Assembly (NCBI RefSeq): GCF_006636205.1
Contig: NZ_VIGB01000003.1
Location: 4,702,501 to 4,766,500 of the forward strand
From: Kitasatospora acidiphila
GTDB taxonomy: Bacteria; Actinomycetota; Actinomycetes; Streptomycetales; Streptomycetaceae
Direction: 5' to 3'
Length of the DNA stretch: 64,000 bases
In this document: piece by piece, positions 35,575 through 43,271 of the stretch
Layout of the letters: every line of letters begins with the position of its first letter
Numbering within the stretch: position 1 is the stretch's first letter
Notes under the pieces: model-generated
Told to the model about the DNA's origin: nothing
The model's database searches: none
Seen by the model: only the letters and a program-made list of their open reading frames with translations
Position numbers and translations under genes: made by a program

Positions 35575-35710
35575 GTCGGAGCCCTCCAGTGGCTTCGGCC
35601 ATGCCCCGGGGGTGTGTCCAGCACCCGCCGGGGTCTCTCTTTTGTTGTGGTTTCGAACGTAGACCGGCTCGTCTCGATCTGTCTAGCCGTCAGCTGAGGC
35701 TAAGGCCTGA

Positions 35711-35977
35711 TTACTTCAGCCAGTCATCGTCTCCAGGCACAGGCGCCCGGTTGTGACGCTTTCGCTCCACAGGGCCGTGACGCGGCGGCCGCAACCAGAC
35801 AGTTCGGAACCCGAGCGGAGTTCCAACCAGCTGGTCATACTGCTCACAGCCCGGAGGCCACAGAACGGGAATCAGGTCGTCAACTGCCAGCAAGCCGACT
35901 GAGACCGCGTATGCGGCGTAGACGTGATCCCGTAGCCAGTCGGGAGCGTCTTCCGGTAGGTCACTCACCATGAGCAT
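35711..35977 (-). CDS. hypothetical protein of the element
   Basis: An 88-residue soluble protein with an acidic N-terminus (DLPEDAPDWLRDHVYAAYAV) and a basic C-terminal part. Similar small proteins of AICEs are usually annotated as unknown. Start at 35977; an internal ATG at 35971 is possible. It stands alone, with gaps on both sides. Confidence 0.55.
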   Translation of the reverse strand: MLMVSDLPEDAPDWLRDHVYAAYAVSVGLLAVDDLIPVLWPPGCEQYDQLVGTPLGFRTVWLRPPRHGPVERKRHNRAPVPGDDDWLK

Positions 35978-36040
35978 GGGCTCAGCATGGCAGAACCTGG
36001 CAGTGAGCGAGTCAACTACCGGGTTCTGCCTGCCTACTTG

Positions 36041-36532
36041 CTAGGCGACGTTCGGCCCGGTGTTCGAGCAGTCTCCAGTGCACGACCCCTCAGGGCCGGG
36101 CGGGCTGTGCTCACAGTCGGCCGCGACGGGAATGCTCGTGTCCGCCGGTCCGGCCCACAGCGCGTGATCCACGGGGTAGCCGGCGGTGCTGATCGCTCGC
36201 ATGGTTCGCTTGAGCGCGTTCGGGTCGTGGCGCGTCACGTCCGGTGCCTCAGGCCTATGGTGAACGAACACCCCGAGCTTCGTGCACAGTTCCGCGTACA
36301 GGCGGGTGTGGAGGATCAGCGCGTGCCATCCCTCGTCCACGACGCGGGAGGGCTTCAATCGAAGCTCCGGGAATTCCGCGCACGCTGCCACGAACGCAAG
36401 GGCTTCGGTGGTGATTCGCTGCGCGATCTCCGACACCATGCCCGGGTTGTTCTGCCGCACGGTGGCGACGACGCCCGAGAAAGCTTCCTCGGACAGCAGG
36501 GTTCGGGGGTCGAGCATTTGAGCGGTATTCAT
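36041..36532 (-). CDS. conserved protein with DEGWHALILHT / GxFVHHRP motifs
   Basis: A 163-residue protein. The pattern VDEGWHALILHTRLYAELC followed by GVFVHHRPE recalls the conserved His/Trp motif of glycine-rich-domain-like proteins and of a family often found in actinobacterial mobile elements; the histidines could bind a metal. The C-terminus has three Cys residues (CEHSPPGPEGSCTGDC). No function is known to me for the family. Confidence 0.6.
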   Translation of the reverse strand: MNTAQMLDPRTLLSEEAFSGVVATVRQNNPGMVSEIAQRITTEALAFVAACAEFPELRLKPSRVVDEGWHALILHTRLYAELCTKLGVFVHHRPEAPDVTRHDPNALKRTMRAISTAGYPVDHALWAGPADTSIPVAADCEHSPPGPEGSCTGDCSNTGPNVA

Positions 36533-36648
36533 TGTGTTTCCCTTCTGGCTCTGTCACTTGCAGGACCCGCCCCGGCGTCCGGGGTTGGGCGAGCACAGCT
36601 TGAGCCCGTCCCGGGGCGGGAGCTTTGGGGCCGCCTCAGGAGGCGCGC

Positions 36649-36774
36649 TCAGCCGGTGCAGATCCTCTGCATTCCGTTGGGCGTGATCTTGACTCCAGAC
36701 CCATAACCCAGCGGGCAACTCATGTTGCCGTAGCTTCGAACCACGGCGATCGCCGCGAGCTGCTTCCCGTTCAT
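36649..36774 (-). CDS. 41-residue two-cysteine peptide
   Basis: A short open frame with ATG behind TTAGGAA. It encodes a basic, Gly-rich peptide with two cysteines near MSCPLGYG and RICTG, too few residues for a signal peptide plus a mature domain. The stop is followed by GC-rich hairpins. Codon use fits the element. It was below the length usually searched. It may be a small regulator or simply a conserved small protein; nothing more can be said. Confidence 0.5.
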   Translation of the reverse strand: MNGKQLAAIAVVRSYGNMSCPLGYGSGVKITPNGMQRICTG

Positions 36775-36943
36775 TTCCTAATCCGTTCAACGGAGTTGAG
36801 TGGATGGGCCTGCCCGTCGACGTCCGCGCACTGACGGACGGGATCGAGCGCCGCACTGGTCGCATGCCATGACTCCAGTGCGGAGCTGGTGCCCCGCGCC
36901 GGCGGGAGAAGTTCCAACGGTCGGCGCGGGAGTCTTGGAGGCA

Positions 36944-37441
36944 CTACGCGGCAGGCTCGCCCGCGAACAGCACAGGCAGCTCCTGGCCCCGATCCAGCAT
37001 GTACAGCGCCTGGCGGATGCGGCGTGCCTGGTACGGCTCGCAGAGCTCGTTGAGCCGGTCACGGGGCAGCCACACCAGCGCATCGATCTCGTCCCGGGCG
37101 TCGACGGGCACGCTCAGCGCGGCGGCCTCGGCGTCGGTCAGCATCCCGCCGTTGAAAACTACGTTGAACCCCTCGGTGGCACCGGTGGCCGGATTGGCGG
37201 GGGTCTGGTCGAACGCCAGGATGCCCGTCAGATCGCGCCGGATCCCGGTTTCCTCGAACAGTTCACGGGAGCCCGCAGAGTTGCTCCGCTCACCCTGGCG
37301 GGCAGCACCGCCGGGCAGGATCGGCTTCGGCTTGTAGGTGGTCTGAACCCCGAGGACGTCACCGTCCGCGTTGGTCACGAGCACCACGCAGCCGATGCGG
37401 CGGCGCGGCTGGTTGGCGGCGTCAATGTCGTTGTGGGCCAA
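36944..37441 (-). CDS. Nudix hydrolase, possible Pif-like transfer-immunity protein
   Basis: A 165-residue Nudix-domain protein. The Nudix box is GGAARQGERSNSAGSRELFE followed by ETGI, which fits Gx5Ex7REUxEExGU. It would hydrolyse a nucleoside diphosphate linked to another moiety. In pSAM2, the Nudix-motif protein Pif gives the host immunity against receiving a second copy; a Nudix gene in the same kind of element points to that role. Whether the hydrolase activity or another property matters is not known. It is the last gene of a tightly packed minus-strand group starting at 38623. Confidence 0.8.
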   Translation of the reverse strand: MAHNDIDAANQPRRRIGCVVLVTNADGDVLGVQTTYKPKPILPGGAARQGERSNSAGSRELFEETGIRRDLTGILAFDQTPANPATGATEGFNVVFNGGMLTDAEAAALSVPVDARDEIDALVWLPRDRLNELCEPYQARRIRQALYMLDRGQELPVLFAGEPAA

Positions 37442-37446
37442 GGTAG

Positions 37447-37653
37447 TTACTCCTCTGTGATAGTCAGGTTGAGTGGCACGTCTTCGGGGATGCCCAGCGC
37501 TTCACGAACCGCGTCGGACACCGCCTCTTCGCGGTGCCTGTCGAAGTCGTCTTCAGCGACTTGGGGGTAACCGTCAGCCCCCTCAATCTCCAGCTCGTAG
37601 CCCGAGATCGGACGGACGACGACGTTCACGACGCGAGGCGTCTGCTCGGCCAT
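37447..37653 (-). CDS. hypothetical protein of the element
   Basis: A 68-residue acidic protein (starts MAEQTPRVVNVVVRPISGYE) with a predicted beta-alpha pattern. The start chosen overlaps the stop of the gene upstream as TGATG; an upstream ATG at 37668 is possible. It lies six bases before the Nudix gene, so they are cotranscribed. No family recognised. Confidence 0.6.
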   Translation of the reverse strand: MAEQTPRVVNVVVRPISGYELEIEGADGYPQVAEDDFDRHREEAVSDAVREALGIPEDVPLNLTITEE

Positions 37654-37883
37654 CAGGCGACGGCGCACAGCTGCACGGCCGCGAACTGCTTCCGGCGGAC
37701 GGCCGCCGAGTTGGCCGACTGTCCGTCGGTGCCGCGCAGCAGGTCAACGCTGGTCTCGTGAAGCGCTTTCATCACGCCGAGCGTGACGTCCAGCTGCTCC
37801 GTGGGCGCGTGGGCGTTGGCCATCGCGTGCAGCATCGTGCCGGTGGCGTACAGCTCGGCGCGGATGGCGTCGACGGTGCTCAT
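37653..37883 (-). CDS. small helical protein of the element
   Basis: A 76-residue protein, predicted helical throughout (MSTVDAIRAELYATGTMLHA and onward). Its size and helical Leu/Met pattern recall the protein at 10751 near the chromosomal XRE gene, but the similarity is too weak for a family claim. Start and stop overlap the neighbouring genes. Confidence 0.6.
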   Translation of the reverse strand: MSTVDAIRAELYATGTMLHAMANAHAPTEQLDVTLGVMKALHETSVDLLRGTDGQSANSAAVRRKQFAAVQLCAVA

Positions 37884-38200
37884 AGAGGCTTCCTCTCGAT
37901 TGTCTTGAGGCTCCCGTCCGCCAACGTGCGCGCGCCGACGGACGGGGGCTCTTGGGTTGGCCAGGGCTGGCGATAGCGCACCCCTGCCTCTCTCAGGCGT
38001 TTGCTGACCAGCGGGCCCGTGCAGCCCAGTCGGGCGGCAATCTTGGCGATGGACAGCCCCTCTTCCAGGTAGAGACGCACCATCTCGTCGGCCGAGAACT
38101 GACGCGCGCTGCCGCCTATTACGGCGATGGCGCGAGCAAGCGTGAACGCTGAAGGATCAAGCACCGTAACGGAGTTGTCGCCCCACTCGATCCAGCTCAC
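37880..38200 (-). CDS. helix-turn-helix protein of the element
   Basis: A 106-residue DNA-binding protein. The helix-turn-helix is at about 48-75: YLEEGLSIAKIAARLGCTGP followed by LVSKRLREAG, of the resolvase/HTH_23 type. The last 25 residues are Pro-rich and basic. It overlaps the next gene by four bases. It may regulate this small-gene operon; its target is unknown. Confidence 0.75.
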   Translation of the reverse strand: MSWIEWGDNSVTVLDPSAFTLARAIAVIGGSARQFSADEMVRLYLEEGLSIAKIAARLGCTGPLVSKRLREAGVRYRQPWPTQEPPSVGARTLADGSLKTIERKPL

Positions 38201-38451
38201 GCTATGTCCCGATCGCCATGGAGCTGAGCACGGACCTCCACCCTCCGGACATACCGCGAAGCGCGCTCAAAACCGGTCTGGCAGTACGGCAGGGTGACCG
38301 CGCATCCCTCGTCCGTGTAGATCTGCGGCCCGGGTGCGATCAGGGTCTGACGATCGCAGCAGACGCACCGCCCGAACCGCCACATGCGGCGCGGCGGCAA
38401 TGAAATCGGCGATCGCGCGAACGGCGTTTCATCCGGGGGGAGTTGACTCAT
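38197..38451 (-). CDS. small Cys-rich protein of the element, likely zinc-binding
   Basis: An 84-residue protein. CVCCDRQTL and a later pair (EGCAVTLPYCQTG) give four cysteines placed as in small zinc ribbons. The start at 38451 lies inside the end of the preceding gene; longer frames have no ribosome-binding site. Such proteins are common in actinobacterial phages and AICEs. No role is known. Confidence 0.6.
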   Translation of the reverse strand: MSQLPPDETPFARSPISLPPRRMWRFGRCVCCDRQTLIAPGPQIYTDEGCAVTLPYCQTGFERASRYVRRVEVRAQLHGDRDIA

Positions 38452-38623
38452 CAGGCACCTCCGCATGGCGCGGGCACTGGCAGTCTGCCGGCGGCCCGTA
38501 TAAGAGGTTCCGACCTTGCCGCGACGCCTCGCCAGCGAGGTAGTCAAGGCGCATCGCCTCGAAGTCGGCTTGGGTCGCCGTGTGCTTGCTCCGATACGGC
38601 GGCGGGTTGGCTCGTTCGGACAC
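38429..38623 (-). CDS. small hypothetical protein, first gene of the element's accessory operon
   Basis: A 64-residue protein with GTG start at 38623 behind AAGGAG. It has a helical segment (ADFEAMRLDYLAGEASRQGR) and two Cys near the end (CQCPRHAEV). It overlaps the next gene by 23 bases. Divergent from the XRE gene; the 160 bases between them must hold both promoters. Confidence 0.55.
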   Translation of the reverse strand: MSERANPPPYRSKHTATQADFEAMRLDYLAGEASRQGRNLLYGPPADCQCPRHAEVPDESTPPG

Positions 38624-38784
38624 AGCACAGCTCCTTTCAAGGAGATCACTGGATCACAAGGCCAGGCGCCCAGGCGCAGGCCTTTCGCTCAGTAGCCACT
38701 CGACTACCGGGAGGGCGTCTACCATCTCTCCCGACGGGAACTCGTGCAACTTTCAGTGGGCTCAATACAAGTTGACGGAGGGTC

Positions 38785-39615
38785 ATGAACATCAAGCGCC
38801 TGAACCCTGGCGCGTCCCCGAGGGCAGCCTTCGGCGACCAACTACGCAGGTCACGACTCGAAAAGGGCTGGACGCAGGTTGAGGCCGGGCTTCATCTCGG
38901 CTGCACGGGCGCACACGTGTCCGGCGTAGAAACTGCGTCCAAGTTGCCTGGTCGTCTGTTCGCCGTGAGGGCGGATGAGGTCTTCTCTACGGGCTTGCTG
39001 TTTCAGATCCTCTGGCAGGCCATCAAGGGTCGATCGTTCCTCGAAGGCTTCCCGGAGTACCTGGCAGAGGAAGCGAAGGCCGTTGAGGTTCGCATGTTCG
39101 AACTTGATGTGATCCCCGGCCCCTTGCAGACGCCGGAGTACGCAGCGGCTATCGCGAAAGCCGACGTGGCGCGAGGCATCATCGACGAGACGCAAGCCAA
39201 GGAGCGGTTGGCTCTACTGGCAGCGCGTCGACGTAGGTTGATCCAGAGTCCGGCCGGACCGTACTTCTATGCCGTACTCAATGAGGGCTGCCTGCGTCGC
39301 GTGGTCGGCGGTCCAGCGGTCATGGTCCGGCAGCTTGACGCCCTTGAACAGGCATCTGCTAGCCCGAGGATCACCATCCAGGTAGCCCCATTCGCTCTGG
39401 GTGAGCACCGGCCGTTCGTACTGCCAATCAGCTTGCTGTCACTGCCTGATCGATCGTTGATCGGGTACACGGAGTCGGAAGGTCAGGCAACTCTCGTGCG
39501 GGACGCGGCCACTCTCGCCACCTGGGATAGGGCCTACCATCATCTTCAGGTAGGTGCGCTGTCTGAACTTGCGTCCCTCGACAAGATCCGCGCTGCTCGG
39601 GAGGAAAATCGGTGA
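38785..39615 (+). CDS. XRE-family regulator with DUF5753, element copy
   Basis: A 276-residue protein with the layout of the chromosomal gene at 11308: helix-turn-helix (LRRSRLEKGWTQVEAGLHLG, about 20-70) and DUF5753 (PGPLQTPEYAAAI, then GCLRRVVGG). GGAGG precedes the ATG at four bases. It overlaps its DUF397 partner by four bases (GTGA). As cargo of a mobile element, it could alter host development or act as a maintenance system; DUF5753 regulators have been compared with antitoxins. Which host genes it affects is unknown. Confidence 0.9.
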   Translation: MNIKRLNPGASPRAAFGDQLRRSRLEKGWTQVEAGLHLGCTGAHVSGVETASKLPGRLFAVRADEVFSTGLLFQILWQAIKGRSFLEGFPEYLAEEAKAVEVRMFELDVIPGPLQTPEYAAAIAKADVARGIIDETQAKERLALLAARRRRLIQSPAGPYFYAVLNEGCLRRVVGGPAVMVRQLDALEQASASPRITIQVAPFALGEHRPFVLPISLLSLPDRSLIGYTESEGQATLVRDAATLATWDRAYHHLQVGALSELASLDKIRAAREENR

Positions 39616-39818
39616 GTATGGCCATGGCCGACGTTCGCTGGCGGAAGTCGTCCTACAGCCAGCAGGGGGGCAACTGCGTCGAGGTTGCCGACGGCCTCCC
39701 CGGCGTGATGCCCGTTCGGGACTCGAAGGACCCAGAGGGGGGCGTCCTGATGATTCAGGCGGATGCGTGGCAAGCGTTCGTCGGTGCCGTCAAGGTCGCA
39801 GCGCTCCCGAGCGCCTGA
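39612..39818 (+). CDS. DUF397 protein, element copy
   Basis: A 68-residue DUF397 protein with the full signature WRKSSYSQQGGNCVEVADG and VPVRDSKDPEGG (here MPVRDSKDPEGG). Start GTG overlaps the XRE stop (GTGA). Sequence differs clearly from the chromosomal DUF397 pair at 12.1-12.7 kb, so it was not copied from there. A strong terminator follows. Confidence 0.88.
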   Translation: MSMAMADVRWRKSSYSQQGGNCVEVADGLPGVMPVRDSKDPEGGVLMIQADAWQAFVGAVKVAALPSA

Positions 39819-39838
39819 CTGCCAACGTCCCGCGATCG

Positions 39839-39870
39839 CAGCCCCGACAGATGCTCGCCTGTCGGGGCTG
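39839..39870 (+). terminator. hairpin terminator at the right end of the element
   Basis: CAGCCCCGACAG pairs perfectly over 12 bp with CTGTCGGGGCTG around an 8-base loop, just after the DUF397 stop. Confidence 0.85.
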
Positions 39871-40141
39871 CCGCATTGTGGCCACTGCCGGCGAAGGAAG
39901 CTTTACGCACCTACCGCTGGCGGAACCCGAGTCGAGCAAGACCGGGGGGCCACTCGGCCAAATTGCGGTCAGGCCCAGAAGCCCTGACCGAGTCGCAGCA
40001 GCTTACGGCCCCCCGGCCATGCCCGACCCCACCACCGGCAGGACACCGCCCAAAGCTTCCCCCGCCTCTTGCCGACCGCCCACGCCCCAGCCAGGCCCCG
40101 CGCCACCCGGCCGAACGGCACCCTGGTGGGATCGTTATGGG
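39871..40141. other. non-coding right end of the element
   Basis: About 270 bases between the terminator and the attP arm. Open frames here merge into the chitinase fragment but have no ribosome-binding site and Pro/Ala-rich unnatural composition. No gene is seen. Confidence 0.5.
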
Positions 40142-40176
40142 AACTACATCCGCATCACCATTGCAACATCATGTCC
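40142..40176. other. attR junction of the integrative element
   Basis: The attP half-arm AACTACAT (40142-40149) is 15 bases left of the core AA (40165-40166), and the attB half-arm GTCC (40173-40176) is six bases right of it. GCAAC (40163-40167) is the block shared with attL. Confidence 0.88.
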
Positions 40177-40737
40177 TACGACATGCACGGCGCCTGGGAC
40201 GCGACCGGCCCGACCAACCTCCAGGACCCGCTGCACGACAGCCCTGACGACCCCAGCAAGGCGGTCGCCCCGGGCACCGAGAAGTACAACGTCGACAACG
40301 CGGTCAACGCCTTCATCAACGGCGACCCCGCCTACGGCATCAAGGGCGGCTTCCCGGCGAACAAGCTGGTGCTGGGCGTGCCGTTCTACTTCCGCGGCTG
40401 GACCGGCGTGCCGGCGGGTGGCAACAGCGGCCTCTACCAGAGCGCCACCGGCCCGTCCGCCGCGCAGGCCACCAGCCAGGCGGCCGGTGTGGCGTTCTGG
40501 AAGGAGCTGGTGGCGACCGGCAAGACCGGCTCGGCCGATGTGCACTGGGACCCGACCACCCAGAGCTCCTGGATCTACGACGGCACCGACTTCTTCACCG
40601 GTGACACCCCGCAGGCCATCGCCGCCCGCGGCACCTATGCCAGCGGCAAGGGACTGGGCGGCATCTTCGCCTATTCCCTGGAAGCCGACGACCCGTCGGG
40701 CACCCTGGTCAATGCCATGACCAGCAGCATGAAGTAG
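40168..40737 (+). pseudogene. GH18 chitinase, 3' part
   Basis: Encodes the last 189 residues of the interrupted chitinase, from IMSYDMHGAWD to the stop. The segment contains the conserved MSYDMHG strand, a substrate-binding Tyr/Asp pair, LVLGVPFYFRGW, and the final barrel strand GGIFAYSLEADD. It has no start of its own. Joined to residue 594 of the 5' part it completes the family length. It ends at a terminator. Confidence 0.92.
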
Positions 40738-40765
40738 GACATTTACGGTCCATCAGGAACATTCC

Positions 40766-40799
40766 TCCCCGGTCCTCGGTGTCAATTCGGCACCGGGGA
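40766..40799 (+). terminator. hairpin terminator of the chitinase gene
   Basis: TCCCCGGT (40766-40773) pairs with ACCGGGGA (40792-40799), 28 bases after the chitinase stop. Confidence 0.6.
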
Positions 40800-40895
40800 C
40801 CAGGGCTATTCGATGTGTCATCAAGACCTGTTAATCTCAGCCTTTTTCCGCCGCACCCGCGCTGGCGGACTAGACGGGGTAAGAGGGAAAGAAAC

Positions 40896-41656
40896 ATGGC
40901 GATCCGCCGGTCAAAGCAGAAGGCACAGGTCATCGAGAAGCTCTCGCAAATGGCACCGCCTGGCGAGCAGTTCATCGCGTGCGTCCACGTGGAGACCGGT
41001 CCGAGCCCGTGGCTCAACGGGATCTTCGACGAGATCCCGGGCCTCGGTCTGATCGTCGCGCTGACCCGCAAGTTCTACTTCCTGACGCTCACCAGCAGCT
41101 CGGTGGTCGTCAACACGGCCAACCGCTGGACCAACCGCCCCGGCGACGTGATCGCGGTCTTCCCGCGCCACGCCTTCCCGGTCAGCCGGGTCAAGCGGCG
41201 CAGCATCTGGAGCTCGATGTACATGCAGCTCCCGACCGACAGCAAGCCGAAGCGCATCAACATCCACCGCTACTGGCGCAACGAGCTCGACCAGCTGAGC
41301 GCGGCCTTCCCGCCCGGATCGATCGACCCGAGCTCGCAGCCGTTCGAGAACGTCCCGCAGGGTCAGCCGTTCCCGCCGCAGGGTCAGCCGTTCCCGCCCC
41401 AGGGCCAGCCCTTCCCCCGCAGGGCGCGCCGATGCCGCCGATGGGCGCCCCGGTGCCGCCGCAGGGCCAGCCGTTCCCGCCGCAGGGCGCGCCGATGCCG
41501 CCGATGGGCGCCCCGGTGCCGCCGCAGGGCCAGCCGTACCCGCCGCAGGGCGCGCCGATGCCGCCGATGGGCGGCCCGGTCCCGCCGCAGGGCGCCAACC
41601 CGTACACGGGCCAGCCGGGCCAGCCGGGCTACGCGCCGCACCCGGACCAGATGTGA
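40896..41656 (+). CDS. protein with PH-like domain and Pro/Gln/Gly repeat tail (frameshifted)
   Basis: About 253 residues if one base is restored. The N-terminal 140 residues (QFIACVHVETGPSPWLNGIF, then ALTRKFYFLTLTSSSVVV) look like a PH-like beta domain. The C-terminal tail is made of about a dozen units of the PPQGQPFPP / PPMGAPV kind. A C-run at 41414-41418 has five bases where the repeat would need six; the frame then changes and the original stop at 41656 is out of frame. One missing C explains it. Such tails are common in actinobacterial membrane-associated proteins, and this one lacks a membrane segment. Function unknown. Confidence 0.75.
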
Positions 41657-41678
41657 CGCGCCACCGCTGATGCGCCAA

Positions 41679-41713
41679 CCGGGCCCGCACCCTTCCCATG
41701 GGTGCGGGCCCGG
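41679..41713 (+). terminator. hairpin terminator
   Basis: CCGGGCCCGCACCC pairs perfectly over 14 bp with GGGTGCGGGCCCGG around a 7-base loop, after the repeat-tail protein gene. Confidence 0.85.
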
Positions 41714-41753
41714 CGGCATTCGGGGCTCGTCGCAGCGGCCGGATACTGAAGCC

Positions 41754-42302
41754 ATGACCGAGCCAGAAGCAGTGCCCGCCTTCAGCCGCATCGGAATCCG
41801 TGTCGGGGCGCTGGTCTTCTGCGGGGACGAGGTTGCGCTCATCCGGCGCGAACGGCCCGGTGGGGTGCGGTTCTTCACGCCGCCCGGGGGCAATGTCGAG
41901 CCTGGCGAGGACCTGGAGGCCGCGTTGTGGCGGGAGCTGGACGAGGAGCTCGGGCTCGCCCGGGGGCAAGTAGCCGCCGCCCCCGAGCTGTTGTGGGTGG
42001 TGGACCAGCGCGTCAGCCGGCCCGGGCCGACTGCGGCGCCGCGCAAGCTGCATCTGGTCTACCGGCTGCACATCAGCGAGGCGGTGCGCGATGGCCTCGC
42101 CGCCGAGGAGTACGACGAACTCCCCGACGGCACCCACGAGGTGGGCCACATCGACTGGCTGGACTACCGCGGCACCGCCGACCTGCCGGTCTTTCCGCCG
42201 ATCGGCCCGGCCCTCGCGACGCTTCCGACCCCCGACGCACCGATCAGCAGCGCCGCGCTGCCCGCCGTCACCGACGCCAACTACACCTGGGTCGAACGGT
42301 GA
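41754..42302 (+). CDS. Nudix hydrolase (chromosomal)
   Basis: A 182-residue Nudix protein. The box is GGNVEPGEDLEAALWRELDE followed by ELGL, matching the family pattern. It is preceded by RFFTPPGG, typical of ADP-ribose pyrophosphatase/MutT-like proteins. The C-terminal 50 residues are Pro/Ala-rich. The substrate is unknown. It converges on an ECF sigma gene 15 bases away. Not related closely to the Nudix protein of the integrative element. Confidence 0.88.
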   Translation: MTEPEAVPAFSRIGIRVGALVFCGDEVALIRRERPGGVRFFTPPGGNVEPGEDLEAALWRELDEELGLARGQVAAAPELLWVVDQRVSRPGPTAAPRKLHLVYRLHISEAVRDGLAAEEYDELPDGTHEVGHIDWLDYRGTADLPVFPPIGPALATLPTPDAPISSAALPAVTDANYTWVER

Positions 42303-42317
42303 GACGAGGCGGCTGCC

Positions 42318-43199
42318 TCAGTCGTCCAGCAGCGTCAGGTCCAGCTGCGCCAGGCGGTCCTGGTCGGCCAGGATGTTCAGCTCCACCACGCGGTCGTCGG
42401 CGACCGTGAACGACATCACCGAGACGACCTGCTCGCCGTCGCTGGACACCATCCCGTACGCGCCGTTGATCAGCGCCGGGTGGCTCTGGTAGGCGAACTG
42501 GCGGAAGAACAGCGCCTGCGAGGCCACCGCCGCCGCGCCGCGCACCAGCCGGCCGCCCACGCCCACATCGGCGCGGAGCAGCACGTCGGGGTCGAGCACG
42601 GCGAGCAGGGCGTCGAAGTCGCCGGCCTGGGAGGCGGCCATGAAGGCGTCCACCACGGCGCGCTGCCGGCCGACGTCCGGCTCCTGGGCGGGCGCCGAGC
42701 CCTGCACCCGGCGGCGGGCGCGACTGGCGAGCTGGCGGGTCGCGGCCGGGGTCTTGCCGACGATCGGGGCGATCTCCTCGAACGGCACGGCGAACATGTC
42801 GTGCAGCACGAAGGCGAGCCGCTCGGCGGGGGCCAGGTGCTCAAGCACCACCAGCAGGGCCAGCCCGACCGAGTCGGCCATCAGCGCCTGCTGCTCCGGG
42901 TCGGCGGTGTCGGAGGCGGTGGAGGTGACCACCGGGTCCGGCACGAAGGTGTCGTCGAGCGCGTCCTCGCGGCGGGTCCTGCGGGAGCGGAGCATGTCGA
43001 GGCAGACCCGGCCGACCACGGTGGTGAGCCAGGCGCTCAGGTTGTCGATCTGCCCGGTGTCGGAGCGGCTCAGCCGCAGCCAGGCTTCCTGCACCGCGTC
43101 CTCGGCCTCGGGCACCGAGCCGAGCATCCGGTAGGCCACCGCGCGCAGTTGTCCCCGGTCGGCCTCGAAGCGGTCGGCCAGCCAGTCGTGGTCGTCCAT
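42318..43199 (-). CDS. ECF sigma factor with SnoaL-like domain (SigJ/ECF41 type), second copy
   Basis: A 293-residue paralogue of the factor at 7888. Region 2 includes EAEDAVQEAWLRL and LTTVVGRVCLDMLRSRR, region 4 the helix-turn-helix VPFEEIAPIVGKTPAATRQL, and a SnoaL_2-like C-terminal domain follows. GAGGAG precedes the ATG. A perfect match to the ECF41 promoter motif lies upstream, so it is probably self-activating. Unlike the first copy, it has no AhpD-like partner; the divergent gene is a CoA-transferase. Confidence 0.92.
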   Translation of the reverse strand: MDDHDWLADRFEADRGQLRAVAYRMLGSVPEAEDAVQEAWLRLSRSDTGQIDNLSAWLTTVVGRVCLDMLRSRRTRREDALDDTFVPDPVVTSTASDTADPEQQALMADSVGLALLVVLEHLAPAERLAFVLHDMFAVPFEEIAPIVGKTPAATRQLASRARRRVQGSAPAQEPDVGRQRAVVDAFMAASQAGDFDALLAVLDPDVLLRADVGVGGRLVRGAAAVASQALFFRQFAYQSHPALINGAYGMVSSDGEQVVSVMSFTVADDRVVELNILADQDRLAQLDLTLLDD

Positions 43200-43234
43200 G
43201 ATGATCTCCTCCCCGTCGTGTCGTTCATATCACT

Positions 43235-43261
43235 GACGGATGCCGGTCAGAGGATGTGACA
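43235..43261 (-). promoter_or_regulatory. ECF41-type promoter of the second sigma gene
   Basis: On the minus strand TGTCACA (43261-43255) and CGTC (43238-43235) are separated by 16 bases, which is, as I recall it, the consensus for ECF41 promoters. It lies 36 bases before the sigma ATG. Confidence 0.75.
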
Positions 43262-43271
43262 GGCGGGCAGA

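Noticed and set aside
40069..40737. An independent gene starting at 40069 and covering the chitinase fragment
   Set aside because: The first 32 codons are Pro/His-rich element DNA without a ribosome-binding site, and homology to chitinase begins exactly at the att core.
41340..41610. Tandem repeats as a possible CRISPR or satellite array
   Set aside because: The units are coding repeats for a Pro/Gln/Gly tail, with no spacers; no CRISPR array was seen anywhere in the window.
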